64,000 bases of DNA, taken from the NCBI RefSeq assembly GCF_003217575.1, contig NZ_QJTC01000002.1, positions 31,769-95,768 on the forward strand, written 5' to 3'. Position 1 is the first letter of the stretch. Each line of letters begins with the position of its first letter. Positions 52,556 to 62,955 of this stretch are shown piece by piece. The DNA comes from Xylophilus ampelinus. Its GTDB lineage: Bacteria > Pseudomonadota > Gammaproteobacteria > Burkholderiales > Burkholderiaceae_C. A program made the translations under genes and the position numbers. The notes below the pieces were generated by a model that saw only the letters and a program-made list of their open reading frames with translations, made no database searches and had not been told where the DNA came from.

Positions 52556-53824
52556 TCAGGCCTTGGGCTGGTCGAGGTCGAAGGCGCGGTGCAGCGCGCG
52601 GACGGCCAGCTCCATGTACTTCTCGTCGATCACGACCGAGGTCTTGATCTCCGAGGTCGAGATCATCTGGATGTTGATGCCCTCTTCGCTCAGCACGCGG
52701 AACATCTTGCTGGCGACGCCCACGTGGCTGCGCATGCCGATGCCGACGATACTGACCTTGCAGATTTTCGCGTCCGACTCGATACGGTCGGCGCCCAGCG
52801 ACGGCAGCACCTTGGTCTGCAGCATCTCGACGGTGCGCGGCAGGTCGTTGCGGTGCACGGTGAAGCTGAAGTCGGTCTTGCCGTCCTTCGAGAGGTTCTG
52901 GATGATCACGTCGACCTCGACATTGGCGTCGGCCACCGCACCCAGGATCTGGTAGGCGATGCCGGGCTTGTCGGGCACGCCCAGGACCGAGATCTTGGCC
53001 TCGTCGCGATTGAAGGCAATGCCGGATACGACGGCTTGTTCCATTTGTTCGTCTTCCTCGAAAGTGATCAGGGTGCCGGACACGGCCTCTTCGGCGATGT
53101 CGATGTCCCAAGGCGTGAAGCTGCTCAGTACCCGCAGCGGGACCTTGTACTTGCCCGCGAATTCGACCGAGCGGATCTGCAGCACCTTGGAGCCGAGCGA
53201 CGCCATCTCCAGCATCTCCTCGAAGCTCACCGTCTGCAGGCGCCGCGCCTCGGGCACGACCCGCGGATCGGTGGTGTAGACGCCGTCGACGTCGGTGTAG
53301 ATCAGGCATTCGGCCGCCTTCATCGCCGCCGCCACGGCCACGGCCGAGGTGTCGCTGCCGCCGCGGCCCAGGGTGGTGATGTGGCCCCGGTCGTCGATGC
53401 CCTGGAAGCCGGTGACGATCACCACCTTGCCGGCGTTCAGGTCGCCGCGCACCCGCACGTCGTCGATCGACTCGATGCGGGCCTTGGTGTAGGCGCTGTC
53501 GGTGCGGATCGGCACCTGCCAGCCGGCGTAGCTGACCGACTCCATGCCCTCGGCCTGCAGCGCGATCGCCAGCAGTGCGGACGAGGCCTGCTCGCCGGTC
53601 GAGGCCAGCATGTCCAGCTCGCGGCCGTAGGCATCGCCCGGGCGGGTGGGCGCCAGCTCCTTGGCCAGGCCCAGCAGGCGGTTGGTCTCGCCGCTCATGG
53701 CGCTGGGCACGACCACCATCTGGTGGCCGGCGCGCGCCCATTTGGCGACGCGTTTGGCGACGTTGCGGATGCGCTCGGTCGAGCCCATCGACGTGCCGCC
53801 GTACTTGTGAACGATCAGTGCCAT
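52556..53824 (-). CDS. lysC: Aspartate kinase
   Basis: A 422-residue enzyme starting lysine, threonine, methionine and diaminopimelate synthesis. It begins MALIVHKYGGTSMGSTERI (KYGGTS motif), has TGFQGIDDRGHITTLGRGGSDTSA, and two C-terminal ACT domains (SVLGVPDKPGIAYQILGAV and VSIVGIGMRSHVGVASKMF) for feedback control. An overlapping regulatory beta start inside the frame is typical of this type but not shown here. It lies at the right side of the prophage. Confidence 0.95.
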   Translation of the reverse strand: MALIVHKYGGTSMGSTERIRNVAKRVAKWARAGHQMVVVPSAMSGETNRLLGLAKELAPTRPGDAYGRELDMLASTGEQASSALLAIALQAEGMESVSYAGWQVPIRTDSAYTKARIESIDDVRVRGDLNAGKVVIVTGFQGIDDRGHITTLGRGGSDTSAVAVAAAMKAAECLIYTDVDGVYTTDPRVVPEARRLQTVSFEEMLEMASLGSKVLQIRSVEFAGKYKVPLRVLSSFTPWDIDIAEEAVSGTLITFEEDEQMEQAVVSGIAFNRDEAKISVLGVPDKPGIAYQILGAVADANVEVDVIIQNLSKDGKTDFSFTVHRNDLPRTVEMLQTKVLPSLGADRIESDAKICKVSIVGIGMRSHVGVASKMFRVLSEEGINIQMISTSEIKTSVVIDEKYMELAVRALHRAFDLDQPKA

Positions 53825-53851
53825 GGAATGAATGCGGATGACGAAAGCGGC

Positions 53852-54883
53852 TCACGGCGCCGGGGGCGGGAGGTTTTGGGGCGCCGCGGTGTTCCGTGCT
53901 GCGTGAGGATCCAAAACCGCAGGATTGTACCAACCGAGCACCGGGCCCTCCCGGCGCACGAAGCCTTCCCCCACCTTCAGGTGCAGGCGGTGGCCGCGCG
54001 TGGTGCAGGCCAGCAGCTGGCGCTGCAACTCGGCCAGCTGGGTGGCGCTGGGGACCGCGCCGTGCGCGGTGCGCAGCCAGTGGCGCAGCACCAGAGCGCG
54101 CCGGCCGGCCGTCAGGCCCTGCAGCAGCGCGATCGCCGGCGGATCGCCGACGGCCGCCAGGTCGGCCGCCGCCACCTCGGCCAGCACCGACTGCGCCTCG
54201 GCCGCATGGGCCGCGCTCCGGGCGAACGTGTCGCGGAACTGCGGAAAGGCGGCGTCGAGCGCCGGCAGCAGCCGGGCACGGATGCGGTTGCGGGTGAAGT
54301 GCTCGTCGGCATTGGTCGGGTCTTCCACCCAGGCGAGCCCCCGGGCCGCCGCCCAGGCGCGCACCGCGGCCCCGGGCACGGTCAGCAGCGGCCGGTGGTA
54401 GTCGATGCCGTCGCGCCGCCAATGCTGCGGCATGCAGGCCAGGCCCGGCAGCCCGGCACCGCGGGAGAGGGCCAGCAGCAGTGTCTCGGCCTGGTCGTCG
54501 GCGTGCTGGGCGATTGCTACGCTTTTTATAGCTAGAAGTCGGCCATCCGCGCCGGCTTCGAGCCTGAAAGCCTCGTAACGGGCCTTTCGGGCGGCATTCT
54601 CGGGGCTGTCGCCCGGCGCGGCCCGCGCGTCGACCCGGCGGACCGACAGCGGCACGCCCAATTGTTCGCAGGTGCTGCGGCATTGCGCCTCGAAGCCGTC
54701 CGCCGCCGACTGCAGGCCGTGGTGCACGTGCAGGGCACGCACCTCACCCGGCCAGCGGTCTGCGCAGGCCGCCAGCAAGGCGGTGGAATCGGCCCCGCCA
54801 CTGAACGCCACCAGCAGCGGCAGCGCCGGGCGAAACCGCTGCATCGCGGCGTCGAAGGCGGGACTGGCGGCGGCTGGGGGCAT
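53852..54883 (-). CDS. tilS: tRNA(Ile)-lysidine synthase
   Basis: A 343-residue ATP-dependent enzyme that makes lysidine in the tRNA-Ile CAT anticodon. The PP-loop motif is VAFSGGADSTALLAA; VHHGLQSAADGFE and AIAQHADDQAETLLLALSRGAG follow, then WVEDPTNADEHFTRNRIR. The 48-bp repeat is inside (54516-54563) and gives the residues EAGADGRLLAIKSVA just before AQHADDQ, a loop where relatives are shorter. ATG 54883 is chosen; the upstream frame lacks homology. Confidence 0.9.
   Translation of the reverse strand: MPPAAASPAFDAAMQRFRPALPLLVAFSGGADSTALLAACADRWPGEVRALHVHHGLQSAADGFEAQCRSTCEQLGVPLSVRRVDARAAPGDSPENAARKARYEAFRLEAGADGRLLAIKSVAIAQHADDQAETLLLALSRGAGLPGLACMPQHWRRDGIDYHRPLLTVPGAAVRAWAAARGLAWVEDPTNADEHFTRNRIRARLLPALDAAFPQFRDTFARSAAHAAEAQSVLAEVAAADLAAVGDPPAIALLQGLTAGRRALVLRHWLRTAHGAVPSATQLAELQRQLLACTTRGHRLHLKVGEGFVRREGPVLGWYNPAVLDPHAARNTAAPQNLPPPAP
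54516..54563 (+). repeat. 48-bp dispersed repeat, copy 6 (inside tilS, antisense)
   Basis: It begins GCTACGCTTTTTATAGC and ends GGCTTCGAGC, the most divergent copy at its 3' end but of the same length. Confidence 0.7.
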
Positions 54884-54988
54884 GGGGATGCGGTCCGGAA
54901 AAAAGCACACCCGCGGGCCGGTACGGCGCGCGGGTGCGGAGGGTCGCGAAAAAAGCATCGGCCAGCGCGCAGCGCCTGCCGGCAGCCC

Positions 54989-55966
54989 TTACTTGCTCTC
55001 GGCCTTCACGTCGTTGTAGCGGCCGTAGCTCTGCAGGCGTTCGTAGCGGCGGTCGAGCAGCTCCGAGGTCTTCAGGTCGTGCACCTGGCGGAAGGCGTCG
55101 TTGAGTGCGCGCTTCAAGAAAGCGGCCATCTGTTTCGGGTCGCGGTGGGCGCCGCCCACAGGCTCGTTGACGATCTTGTCGATCAGGCCCAGCGCCTTCA
55201 GGCGGTGGGCGGTGATGCCAAGCGCATCGGCGGCTTCCTGGGCCTTGTCGCTGGTCTTCCAGAGGATGGAGGCGCAGCCCTCGGGGCTGATGACCGAGTA
55301 GACCGAATACTGCAGCATCAGCACCTGGTCGCCTACCGAGATCGCCAGCGCACCGCCCGAGCCGCCCTCGCCGATGATGGTGGCGATGATCGGCACCTCC
55401 AGCTGGGCCATCTCGAAGATGTTGCGGCCGATGGCTTCGGACTGGCCACGCTCCTCGGCGTCGATGCCCGGGTAGGCGCCCGGCGTGTCGACGAATGTGA
55501 ACACCGGCAGCTTGAACTTCTCGGCCGTCTTCATCAGGCGCAGCGCCTTGCGGTAGCCCTCGGGCTTGCTCATGCCGAAGTTGCGCAGGCCGCGCTCCTT
55601 GGTGTCGCGGCCCTTCTGGTGGCCCAGCACCATGCAGGCGTGGCCGTTGAAGCGGGCCAGGCCGCCGACGATGGAGAGATCGTCCGAAAAATGGCGGTCC
55701 CCGTGCAGCTCGATGAAATCGGTGAACACCTCGCGCACATAGTCGAGGGTGTAAGGACGCTCGGCATGGCGGGCGATCTTGGTGATCTGCCAGGGCGAGA
55801 GGTCGCTGTAGATGTCCTTGGTGAGCTGCAGGCTTTTCTTGCCGAGCTGGTCGATCTCTTCGGAAATATCGACGGCGGATTCGGTCTGCACGTAGCGCAG
55901 CTCTTCGATCTTGCTTTCGAGCTCCGCGATCGGCTGCTCGAAATCGAGGAAAGTTTTCTTGGCCAA
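54989..55966 (-). CDS. accA: Acetyl-CoA carboxylase carboxyltransferase subunit alpha
   Basis: A 325-residue subunit of the enzyme making malonyl-CoA for fatty acid synthesis. It has [20 protein letters not shown] near the N-terminus, [42 protein letters not shown], and [23 protein letters not shown] 55966 is preferred since AGGAG lies seven bases upstream and family homology starts there; no ATG fits. It lies between an AlkA-type glycosylase and tilS on the same strand. Confidence 0.94.
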   Translation of the reverse strand: MAKKTFLDFEQPIAELESKIEELRYVQTESAVDISEEIDQLGKKSLQLTKDIYSDLSPWQITKIARHAERPYTLDYVREVFTDFIELHGDRHFSDDLSIVGGLARFNGHACMVLGHQKGRDTKERGLRNFGMSKPEGYRKALRLMKTAEKFKLPVFTFVDTPGAYPGIDAEERGQSEAIGRNIFEMAQLEVPIIATIIGEGGSGGALAISVGDQVLMLQYSVYSVISPEGCASILWKTSDKAQEAADALGITAHRLKALGLIDKIVNEPVGGAHRDPKQMAAFLKRALNDAFRQVHDLKTSELLDRRYERLQSYGRYNDVKAESK

Positions 55967-56022
55967 GGCCTTGCTCCTAATGGGGGCCGGCGCCGCACGG
56001 GCGCCGGTGTGCCGACCGCGGC

Positions 56023-56760
56023 TCAGTATTCGACGGGGAGCGGGTCGAGCGACCGCCAAATATACCAAGTCGCCACGCTGCAGTAAGGCGCCCAGGCGGC
56101 GGCGACCTCCCGGGCGTCGCTGCGGCTGACCGGATCGCCGGAAAAGTAGTTCTCGCTGATGCCCTTGATCAGGCCCAGGTCGTCGAGCGGCAGCACGTTG
56201 GGTCGCATCAGGTAGAAGATCAGGAACATCTCGGCCGTCCACCGGCCGATGCCGCGGATGGCGACCAGCTCGGCGATGATGGCTTCGTCGTCCATCGACT
56301 CCCACGACTTGACGTGCACCGCGCCGCCGTCGAAGTGCAGCGCCAGGTCGCAGAGGTACTCCACCTTGCGCGCCGACAGGCCGGCCGCCCGCATGTCGTC
56401 CACCTTGAGCTTGAGCACGTGGGCGGGCGTCATCTTGCGCGGCAACTGCGCGAAACGGTCCCAGACGGCCTGGGCGGCCTTGACCGAGATCTGCTGGCCC
56501 ACGATGCTGCGCGCCAGCGTGGTGAAGGCGTCGCCGCGGGTCTGCAGGCAGGCATCGCCGAACTGCGGGATCAGCCGCTTCATCACCCGGTCCTTGGCCA
56601 CCAGATGGGCGCAGGCTTCCTGCCAATAGTCGGGCGTGAATACTTTTAGCGCCGGGGCGACCTTGGCCGCGCGGGCGCGCACCGCCTTGGCCGCGGCCGG
56701 TACGGCGCAGGCCCCGGCTTCGACGGCTGCGGCGGCCCGTGTGTCAGCGGACTTGGGCAT
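56023..56760 (-). CDS. DNA-3-methyladenine glycosylase (AlkA-like)
   Basis: A 245-residue base-excision glycosylase of the HhH-GPD type. The helix-hairpin-helix is [18 protein letters not shown] and the catalytic Asp lies in [33 protein letters not shown] begins the fold. The first 40 residues are Ala-rich and variable. It is upstream of accA on the same strand and 30 bp after cysS. Confidence 0.9.
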   Translation of the reverse strand: MPKSADTRAAAAVEAGACAVPAAAKAVRARAAKVAPALKVFTPDYWQEACAHLVAKDRVMKRLIPQFGDACLQTRGDAFTTLARSIVGQQISVKAAQAVWDRFAQLPRKMTPAHVLKLKVDDMRAAGLSARKVEYLCDLALHFDGGAVHVKSWESMDDEAIIAELVAIRGIGRWTAEMFLIFYLMRPNVLPLDDLGLIKGISENYFSGDPVSRSDAREVAAAWAPYCSVATWYIWRSLDPLPVEY

Positions 56761-56790
56761 GGTCGCCCTCGCGAGAAGGGGTGCGGCGGC

Positions 56791-58170
56791 TCATGCGCCC
56801 ACCTCCCAGGTCGTGCCGGCAGCCGTGTCCTTCAGGACGATGCCCCGGGCCAGCAGGGCCTGGCGGATGCGGTCGGCTTCGGGGAAGTCGCGGGCCTGCT
56901 TGGCCTGCACGCGCAGCGCGATCTGCGCCTCGACGGCCGCCGCATCGACCGCGGCACCGGCGCGCAGGAACGCCCGCGGAGCGTCCTGCAGCAGGCCCAG
57001 CGTACCGCCGAGCGCCACCAGCAGGCCGGCCAGCGCGGGCGACCGGGTGCGGTTGACCTCGCTCGCCAGGTCGAACAGCGCGGCCATCGCCTCGGGCGTG
57101 CCGAAGTCCTCGTCCATCGCGGCCTTGAAGCGGGCGGCATGCGGCTCGGTCCAGTCGATCGCAGACGGTGTCTCGGGCATGACCCGGTCGAGCGCGGTGT
57201 AGAGGCGCTTCAGGCCGGTGCGTGCGTCGTCCAGGTGGGCGTCGCTGTAGTTCAACGGGCTGCGGTAGTGGGCGCGCAGGATGAAGTAGCGCACCGTCTC
57301 GGCGTCGTACTTCGCGAGCACCTCGCGGATGGTGAAGAAGTTGCCCAGGCTCTTGGACATCTTCTCGTTGTCGAGCCGCACGAAGCCGTTGTGCATCCAG
57401 AAGCGTGCCAGCGGCTGGCCGGTGGCGCCTTCGCTCTGGGCGATCTCGTTCTCGTGGTGCGGGAACTGCAGGTCGGCTCCGCCGCCGTGGATGTCGAAGC
57501 TCTCGCCCAGCAAGGCGCAGCCCATGGCCGAGCATTCGATGTGCCAGCCGGGCCGGCCGGTGCCGTAGCCGCTGGGCCACTTGGCGTCGTCGGGCTCGCT
57601 GTCCTTGGCGGATTTCCACAACACGAAGTCGAGCGGGTCTGCCTTGCCGCCCTGCACCGCGACGCGCTCCCCGGCGCGCAGCTCGTCCGGCGACTTGCCC
57701 GACAGCTTGCCGTAGCCCGGGAACCGGCGCACCGCGAAGTTCACGTCGCCGTCGGCGCTGCGGTAGGCCAGGCCCTTTTGCTCCAGCACGCCGATCAGGT
57801 CGAGCATCCGCGAAACGAAGTCCGTCGCGCGGGGCTCGTGCGTGGGGCGCTCGATGCCGAGCGCGTCGGCGTCCTGGTGCAGCGCGTCGACCATGCGGTC
57901 GGTGAGCGCGCGGATCGTCTCGCCGTTCTCGAGCGCGCGGCGGATGATCTTGTCGTCGATGTCGGTGACGTTGCGCACGTAGGTCACCCGCAGGCCCGAG
58001 GCGCGCAGCCAGCGCTGCACCACGTCGAAGGCGACCATCGACCGGGCATGGCCCAGGTGGCACAGGTCGTAGACGGTCATGCCGCAGACGTACATGCGGA
58101 CATGGCCCGGCTCGATCGGGGAAAACTCCTCCAAGGCACGCGACAGCGTGTTGTAGATGCGCAGGCTCAT
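56791..58170 (-). CDS. cysS: Cysteinyl-tRNA synthetase
   Basis: A 459-residue class I synthetase. The HIGH motif is [13 protein letters not shown] near residue 40, after the zinc-site Cys in YVCGMTVYD; further zinc ligands are in HIECSAMG and [17 protein letters not shown] is in [11 protein letters not shown]. The C-terminal DALR-like domain ends [17 protein letters not shown] 58170 starts [11 protein letters not shown]. Divergent from the TPR gene. Confidence 0.96.
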   Translation of the reverse strand: MSLRIYNTLSRALEEFSPIEPGHVRMYVCGMTVYDLCHLGHARSMVAFDVVQRWLRASGLRVTYVRNVTDIDDKIIRRALENGETIRALTDRMVDALHQDADALGIERPTHEPRATDFVSRMLDLIGVLEQKGLAYRSADGDVNFAVRRFPGYGKLSGKSPDELRAGERVAVQGGKADPLDFVLWKSAKDSEPDDAKWPSGYGTGRPGWHIECSAMGCALLGESFDIHGGGADLQFPHHENEIAQSEGATGQPLARFWMHNGFVRLDNEKMSKSLGNFFTIREVLAKYDAETVRYFILRAHYRSPLNYSDAHLDDARTGLKRLYTALDRVMPETPSAIDWTEPHAARFKAAMDEDFGTPEAMAALFDLASEVNRTRSPALAGLLVALGGTLGLLQDAPRAFLRAGAAVDAAAVEAQIALRVQAKQARDFPEADRIRQALLARGIVLKDTAAGTTWEVGA

Positions 58171-58359
58171 GACATTAGGAAACCGGACGGCCGGCAGCAT
58201 GCCGGTCGCATGCGCCTTCTTGCGGGAAATGGGGGGATCGGCACGGGCCTGGACGTCGCGGATACGCAGGCTGCTCCCGGCTACAATCCGCCGCAGTATA
58301 AGCTCCCGCGGCCCCGTCCGGCGGGCCGTGACGTCCCGCATTCCGACCCCCGAGGCTCT

Positions 58360-59502
58360 ATGAAAAAAGGCGCCGCCGCCCTCCCGTTTTCTCTGCGTTC
58401 CCTGGCGCTGTGCGTTGCTCTCGTCTGCGGCGGCCTGTCGGTGTCCGCACCGGCCCTGGCCGACGACTACACCGATGTCAACCAGTTGATCCGCACCGGC
58501 AAGTTCGCCGATGCGCAACTCAAAGCCGACCGCTATCTGGCCAACAACCCCCGCGATCCGCAAATGCGCTTTCTGAAGGGCGTGATCCAGACAGAATCCG
58601 GCAAGCAGAACGACGCGATCGCGACCTTCACCGCGCTGACCCAGGAGTTTCCCGAACTGCCCGAGCCGTACAACAACCTGGCCGTGCTCTACGCCAACCA
58701 GAAGCAGTACGACAAGGCCCGCGCCGCGCTCGACATGGCGATCCGCACCAACCCGAGCTACGCCACCGCCCACGAGAACATGGGCGACGTGTACGCCAAG
58801 CTCGCCAGCCAGGCCTACAGCCGTGCGCTGCAGCTCGATGCCGCCAACCCGAACGTGCCGCCCAAGCTGGCCCTGATCCGCGACCTCTTCTCGCCCGCCG
58901 CCACCCGCTCCACCAAGGCCGCCGCCACGGCGCCGACGGTGGTGGCCGCGGCGCCCGCCGCACCGGCCAGGACACCTGCCGCCGCACCGTCACCGGCCGC
59001 GCCGCCGACGCCCGCACCCGTGCCGGCCGCGCCCGGCCCGGCGCCTGCCCCGGCACCCACCGCACCGGTGCCCGCGCCTGCTTCCTCACCTGCGCCGTCC
59101 GCTCCCGCCGTATCGGCACCCGCGGCACCTGCTGCGCCGGCCGCCTCCGACGTCGCCAAGGAGCGCGAAGAGGTCGAATCCGCCGTGCGTGCCTGGGCCG
59201 CCGCCTGGGCCGCGCAGGACATGAAGGGCTACCTGGCCGCCTACCACAAGTCGTTCCGCACCCCCGGCAAGCAGTCGCGTGCCGCCTGGGAAGCGGAGCG
59301 CAGGGCCCGCATCGTCGGCAAGTCGAGCATCAAGCTCAATCTGTCGAACCTGGTGGTGACGGTGCAGCCTGGCGGCGGCAAGGCCACTGCCCGGTTCCGC
59401 CAGGACTACAGCGCCGACGCGCTCAACGTCACCAGCCGCAAGACGCTCGAGATGGTGAAGTCGGGCAACACGTGGCAGATCGTGCAGGAATCCACCGGCT
59501 GA
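58360..59502 (+). CDS. TPR-repeat periplasmic protein with NTF2-like C-terminal domain
   Basis: A 380-residue exported protein: signal peptide ([18 protein letters not shown]), three or four TPR-like units (residues about 35-170, e.g. [21 protein letters not shown]), a 100-residue Pro/Ala-rich linker, and a C-terminal NTF2-like domain ([22 protein letters not shown]) as in L,D-transpeptidase partner proteins. The next gene encodes a transpeptidase with the same type of tail, so the two may act together at the cell wall. Exact role unknown. Confidence 0.82.
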   Translation: MKKGAAALPFSLRSLALCVALVCGGLSVSAPALADDYTDVNQLIRTGKFADAQLKADRYLANNPRDPQMRFLKGVIQTESGKQNDAIATFTALTQEFPELPEPYNNLAVLYANQKQYDKARAALDMAIRTNPSYATAHENMGDVYAKLASQAYSRALQLDAANPNVPPKLALIRDLFSPAATRSTKAAATAPTVVAAAPAAPARTPAAAPSPAAPPTPAPVPAAPGPAPAPAPTAPVPAPASSPAPSAPAVSAPAAPAAPAASDVAKEREEVESAVRAWAAAWAAQDMKGYLAAYHKSFRTPGKQSRAAWEAERRARIVGKSSIKLNLSNLVVTVQPGGGKATARFRQDYSADALNVTSRKTLEMVKSGNTWQIVQESTG

Positions 59503-59543
59503 TTCCCGCAGCCGTCCGGGGCCGCGGGTCCCGCCGTCTGGAT

Positions 59544-60920
59544 ATGCGCGCAGCGGCCATGACCGGCCGGGTGTGCACAGCGACATTGCGTCTCCTCTTG
59601 CCCTCTTCCGTTTCCCGTACCCGAAGCGCCCTGGCGCGGACCCTGCCGACCACCGTGGCCTGCCTGCTGCTGGCCGGCCTGCCGCCGCTGTCGCCGGCCT
59701 GGGCCGCCCGCGAGGACGCGCCGCGCCGCGGGCCGTCCGCCCGGGCCGCCGCGACGGCCGCGCCCGCCCCGGCCGCCGTCCGGGCGGCACCGCGCCCTCC
59801 GATCGTCGACGGCGACGCAGAGGCGCGCCTGATCGCCATCTACCGGCTGATCGGCGACGGCGAGAGCGCCCGTGCGCTGGCCGATGCCGAGAAGCTCACC
59901 GCCGACTATCCCAACTTCCAGCTGGGCCAGCTGGTCTACGGAGACCTGCTGGCGCAGCGGATCCGCATGGTCCGCGCGCTGGGCGACCTGCCCGACCACG
60001 ACGCCGCGCAGGCCGCCACGCTGGCCGCCTTGCGCCACGAGTCCGACCTGCGGCTCAAGGCATTGCGCGAGCGGCCGCCGGCCGGCACGGTGCCGGCGCA
60101 GTTCGTGCAGCTCTCGGCCAGCAGCCGCCATGCGATCGCGATCGACACCTCGCGCGCCCGGCTCTATCTGTTCGAGAACACCGACAGCGGCCTGAAATTG
60201 CTGGCCGACTACTACATCTCGGTCGGCAAGTCGGGCGTCGAGAAGTCGGCCGAGGGCGACATGCGCACGCCGCTCGGCGTCTACTACATCACCAGCAAGC
60301 TCGACCCGCGCACGCTCAAACCTTTCTACGGCGCCGGCGCGCTGCCGATCAACTACCCCAATCCGTACGACATGCGCCAGGGCAAGACCGGCGGCGGCAT
60401 CTGGCTGCACGGCACGCCGGCCGACCAGTTCTCGCGGGCGCCCCTGGCGACCGACGGCTGCGTGGTGATCGCCAACCCCGACCTGCGCCGCATCCTGGGC
60501 ATGGTGGCCGTACGCTCCACGCCGGTGGTGATCGCCGAGCGGCTGCTCTGGGTGCCGCCGCAGGCCGCGCGGGCCGCCGGCAAGTCGTTCGAGGACGCTT
60601 TCGAGGGCTGGCGCGCGGCGAAATCGGCCGGCGACATGGCCGCGCTGATGCCGTTCTACGCACCCGATTTCAACAGTTACGGCAAGTCGCTGGAGGCCTG
60701 GCGCCCGGTGGTACAACAGGACATCGTCCGAGCACAGGGCCGCCCGGTGCGCGCCAAGGACCTGAGCATGCTGCGCTGGCAGCACGAGGCCACCGAGACG
60801 ATGGTGGTCACCTTCGGCGAAGTGCCCGAAGGCATCCGAACCGGCCCGGTGCGCCGCCAGTATTGGATGCGCACCTCGCACGGCCCCTGGCAAATTTTTT
60901 TCGAAGGAACGATCGGCTGA
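59544..60920 (+). CDS. L,D-transpeptidase (YkuD) with NTF2-like tail
   Basis: A 458-residue exported peptidoglycan-modifying enzyme. After an N-terminal signal-like segment ([19 protein letters not shown]) and a Pro/Ala-rich linker, the YkuD domain (residues about 195-335) carries GGIWLHGTP then [16 protein letters not shown] with the catalytic Cys and His. A NTF2-like domain follows ([21 protein letters not shown]). ATG 59544 is used; the annotated frame extends far upstream in another gene. It is one base from ppiA. Confidence 0.88.
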   Translation: MRAAAMTGRVCTATLRLLLPSSVSRTRSALARTLPTTVACLLLAGLPPLSPAWAAREDAPRRGPSARAAATAAPAPAAVRAAPRPPIVDGDAEARLIAIYRLIGDGESARALADAEKLTADYPNFQLGQLVYGDLLAQRIRMVRALGDLPDHDAAQAATLAALRHESDLRLKALRERPPAGTVPAQFVQLSASSRHAIAIDTSRARLYLFENTDSGLKLLADYYISVGKSGVEKSAEGDMRTPLGVYYITSKLDPRTLKPFYGAGALPINYPNPYDMRQGKTGGGIWLHGTPADQFSRAPLATDGCVVIANPDLRRILGMVAVRSTPVVIAERLLWVPPQAARAAGKSFEDAFEGWRAAKSAGDMAALMPFYAPDFNSYGKSLEAWRPVVQQDIVRAQGRPVRAKDLSMLRWQHEATETMVVTFGEVPEGIRTGPVRRQYWMRTSHGPWQIFFEGTIG

Positions 60921-61522
60921 TGAACACTCCGCACACCTCCCCATTCGCCCGCCTGCTGAGCCGCCGCGCCGCCGGCATCGCCGCCACCGCGCTGCTGCTG
61001 GCCGGCACCGCCACGCAGGCGCTCGCCGCCGACCCGCGGGTCAAGCTCGCCACCACCGCCGGCGACATCGTGATCGAGCTCGATGCCGCCAAGGCGCCGA
61101 AGACGACCGAGAACTTCCTGCAGTACGTGCGCGAGAAGCACTACGACGGCACCGTGTTCCACCGGGTGATCGACGGCTTCATGATCCAGGGCGGCGGCTT
61201 CAACGCCGAGATGCAGCAAAAGCCCACCCGCGCGCCGCTGGCCTTCGAATCGACCGGCCTGAAGAACGACAAGTACACGGTGGCGATGGCCCGCACCAGC
61301 AACCCCAACTCGGCCACGTCGCAGTTCTTCATCAACGTGAAGGACAACGCGATGCTGAACCCGCCCGGCACCGACGGCTACGGCTACGCCGTCTTCGGCA
61401 AGGTCGTCGCGGGCACCGACGTGGTCGACAAGATCCGCGCCGTGGCCACCGGCAACAAGGGCCCTTACCAGAACGTGCCCACCACCCCCATCACCATCAC
61501 TGCCGCAACGGTCGTGAACTGA
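60920..61522 (+). CDS. ppiA: Periplasmic peptidyl-prolyl cis-trans isomerase (cyclophilin)
   Basis: A 200-residue cyclophilin with a signal peptide ([18 protein letters not shown]). Active-site segments are [16 protein letters not shown] and [17 protein letters not shown]. It assists proline isomerisation in exported proteins. It overlaps the previous stop by one base (TGATG) and is followed by cytoplasmic ppiB, a frequent pair. Confidence 0.93.
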   Translation: MNTPHTSPFARLLSRRAAGIAATALLLAGTATQALAADPRVKLATTAGDIVIELDAAKAPKTTENFLQYVREKHYDGTVFHRVIDGFMIQGGGFNAEMQQKPTRAPLAFESTGLKNDKYTVAMARTSNPNSATSQFFINVKDNAMLNPPGTDGYGYAVFGKVVAGTDVVDKIRAVATGNKGPYQNVPTTPITITAATVVN

Positions 61523-61551
61523 TCCCCTCTCTCTACAAAGGAAACCTTGCC

Positions 61552-62058
61552 ATGAGCAATCCGCAAGTCGAACTGCATATCCAGAACCACGGTGTCATCA
61601 CGATCGAACTCGATCCCGCCAAGGCACCCAAGACGGTCGAGAACTTCCTCGACTACGTCGCCAAGGGCCACTACGACAACACCATCTTCCACCGCGTGAT
61701 CCCCGGCTTCATGGTCCAGGGCGGCGGCATGGGCCCCGGCATGAACGAGAAGGCCTCGGGCGCGCCGATCCAGAACGAGGCCAACAACGGCCTGAAGAAC
61801 GACAACTACACCGTCGCCATGGCGCGCACCAACGCCCCGCACTCGGCCACCGCCCAGTTCTTCATCAACGTGGCCGACAACGGCTTCCTGAACCACAGCG
61901 CGCCGTCGGCCCAGGGCTGGGGCTACGCCGTCTTCGGCAAGGTCGTCTCGGGCACCGAGGTGGTCGACAAGATCAAGACCGTCAAGACCGGCCGCAAGGG
62001 CTTCCACGACGACGTGCCGCAGGAAGACGTCATCATCACCAAGGCCGTGGCACTCTAA
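61552..62058 (+). CDS. ppiB: Cytoplasmic peptidyl-prolyl cis-trans isomerase
   Basis: A 168-residue cyclophilin without signal peptide ([20 protein letters not shown]). The active site is [16 protein letters not shown] and [19 protein letters not shown] duplicated relative of ppiA just upstream, 29 bp away. Confidence 0.95.
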   Translation: MSNPQVELHIQNHGVITIELDPAKAPKTVENFLDYVAKGHYDNTIFHRVIPGFMVQGGGMGPGMNEKASGAPIQNEANNGLKNDNYTVAMARTNAPHSATAQFFINVADNGFLNHSAPSAQGWGYAVFGKVVSGTEVVDKIKTVKTGRKGFHDDVPQEDVIITKAVAL

Positions 62059-62135
62059 AAGCCTCGCCTTGCCGGTCCCCGATCGCCGCTGCGCTGCCCG
62101 GACAATGCCGCCCGTGCCACCGCGCTGACACGACC

Positions 62136-62915
62136 ATGGCCGCCCACCCGTCGACCGTGCCGCCGGTGGCGGAGCTGACCGCCCCGCCCACTTGGCGCAC
62201 GGTGGATGTCGCATCCGATCTGCACCTGCACGCGGACGATACCGACACCTTCGACGCGTTCGCCCGCTACCTGCGCGCCACGCCGGCCGATGCGCTGCTG
62301 CTGCTGGGCGACGTGTTCGAGGTCTGGATCGGCGACGATGCCGCCACACCCGGCAGCTTCGAGGCCCGCTGCGCAGATCTTCTGCGCGCGGCTTCCGACC
62401 GGTACGCCGTCTACCTGCAGCACGGCAACCGCGATTTCCTGGTCGGCCCCGCGTTCCTGGCGCGCTGCGGTGCGACCGCGCTGGCCGACCCCACCGCGCT
62501 CGACCTGTTCGGCCGCCGCTGGCTGCTCTCGCACGGCGACGCGCTGTGCCTGGACGATACCGACTACCTGCGCTTCCGGTCCGAGGTGCGCGCCCCCGCC
62601 TGGCAGCAGGCTTTCCTGGCGCGTCCGCTGGCCGAGCGGCGGGCACTCGCGCGCGGCATGCGCAGCGAGAGCGAATCGCGCAAGCGCTCCGGCGCAGACT
62701 ACCCCGATGCGGATGCCGGCGCGGTCGCCCGCTGGCTGACCGCCTCGGGCGCCGACACCCTGGTCCACGGCCACACCCACCGCCCCGCCGACCATGCCGT
62801 CGCCGGCGGCCGCCGCCGCACGGTGCTGTCCGACTGGGACCTGCGGGCGACCCCGCCCCGGGCCGAGGTGCTGCGCATCGCCGGCGGCGGCGCGGCCCGC
62901 GTCGTGCTGGTCTAG
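62136..62915 (+). CDS. lpxH: UDP-2,3-diacylglucosamine diphosphatase
   Basis: A 259-residue metallophosphoesterase in lipid A synthesis. The metal motifs run in order: ASDLHLHADD (DxH), LLGDVFEVWIGDD (GD), HGNRDFLVG (GNHD-type), LLSHGDAL (GHxxD-type) and LVHGHTHRP (GHTH). It is the cytoplasmic LpxH type by length. Confidence 0.93.
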   Translation: MAAHPSTVPPVAELTAPPTWRTVDVASDLHLHADDTDTFDAFARYLRATPADALLLLGDVFEVWIGDDAATPGSFEARCADLLRAASDRYAVYLQHGNRDFLVGPAFLARCGATALADPTALDLFGRRWLLSHGDALCLDDTDYLRFRSEVRAPAWQQAFLARPLAERRALARGMRSESESRKRSGADYPDADAGAVARWLTASGADTLVHGHTHRPADHAVAGGRRRTVLSDWDLRATPPRAEVLRIAGGGAARVVLV

Positions 62916-62955
62916 GTCGGCGCCCCACCCTTTCGCAACCGTACGACCCCCTCCC

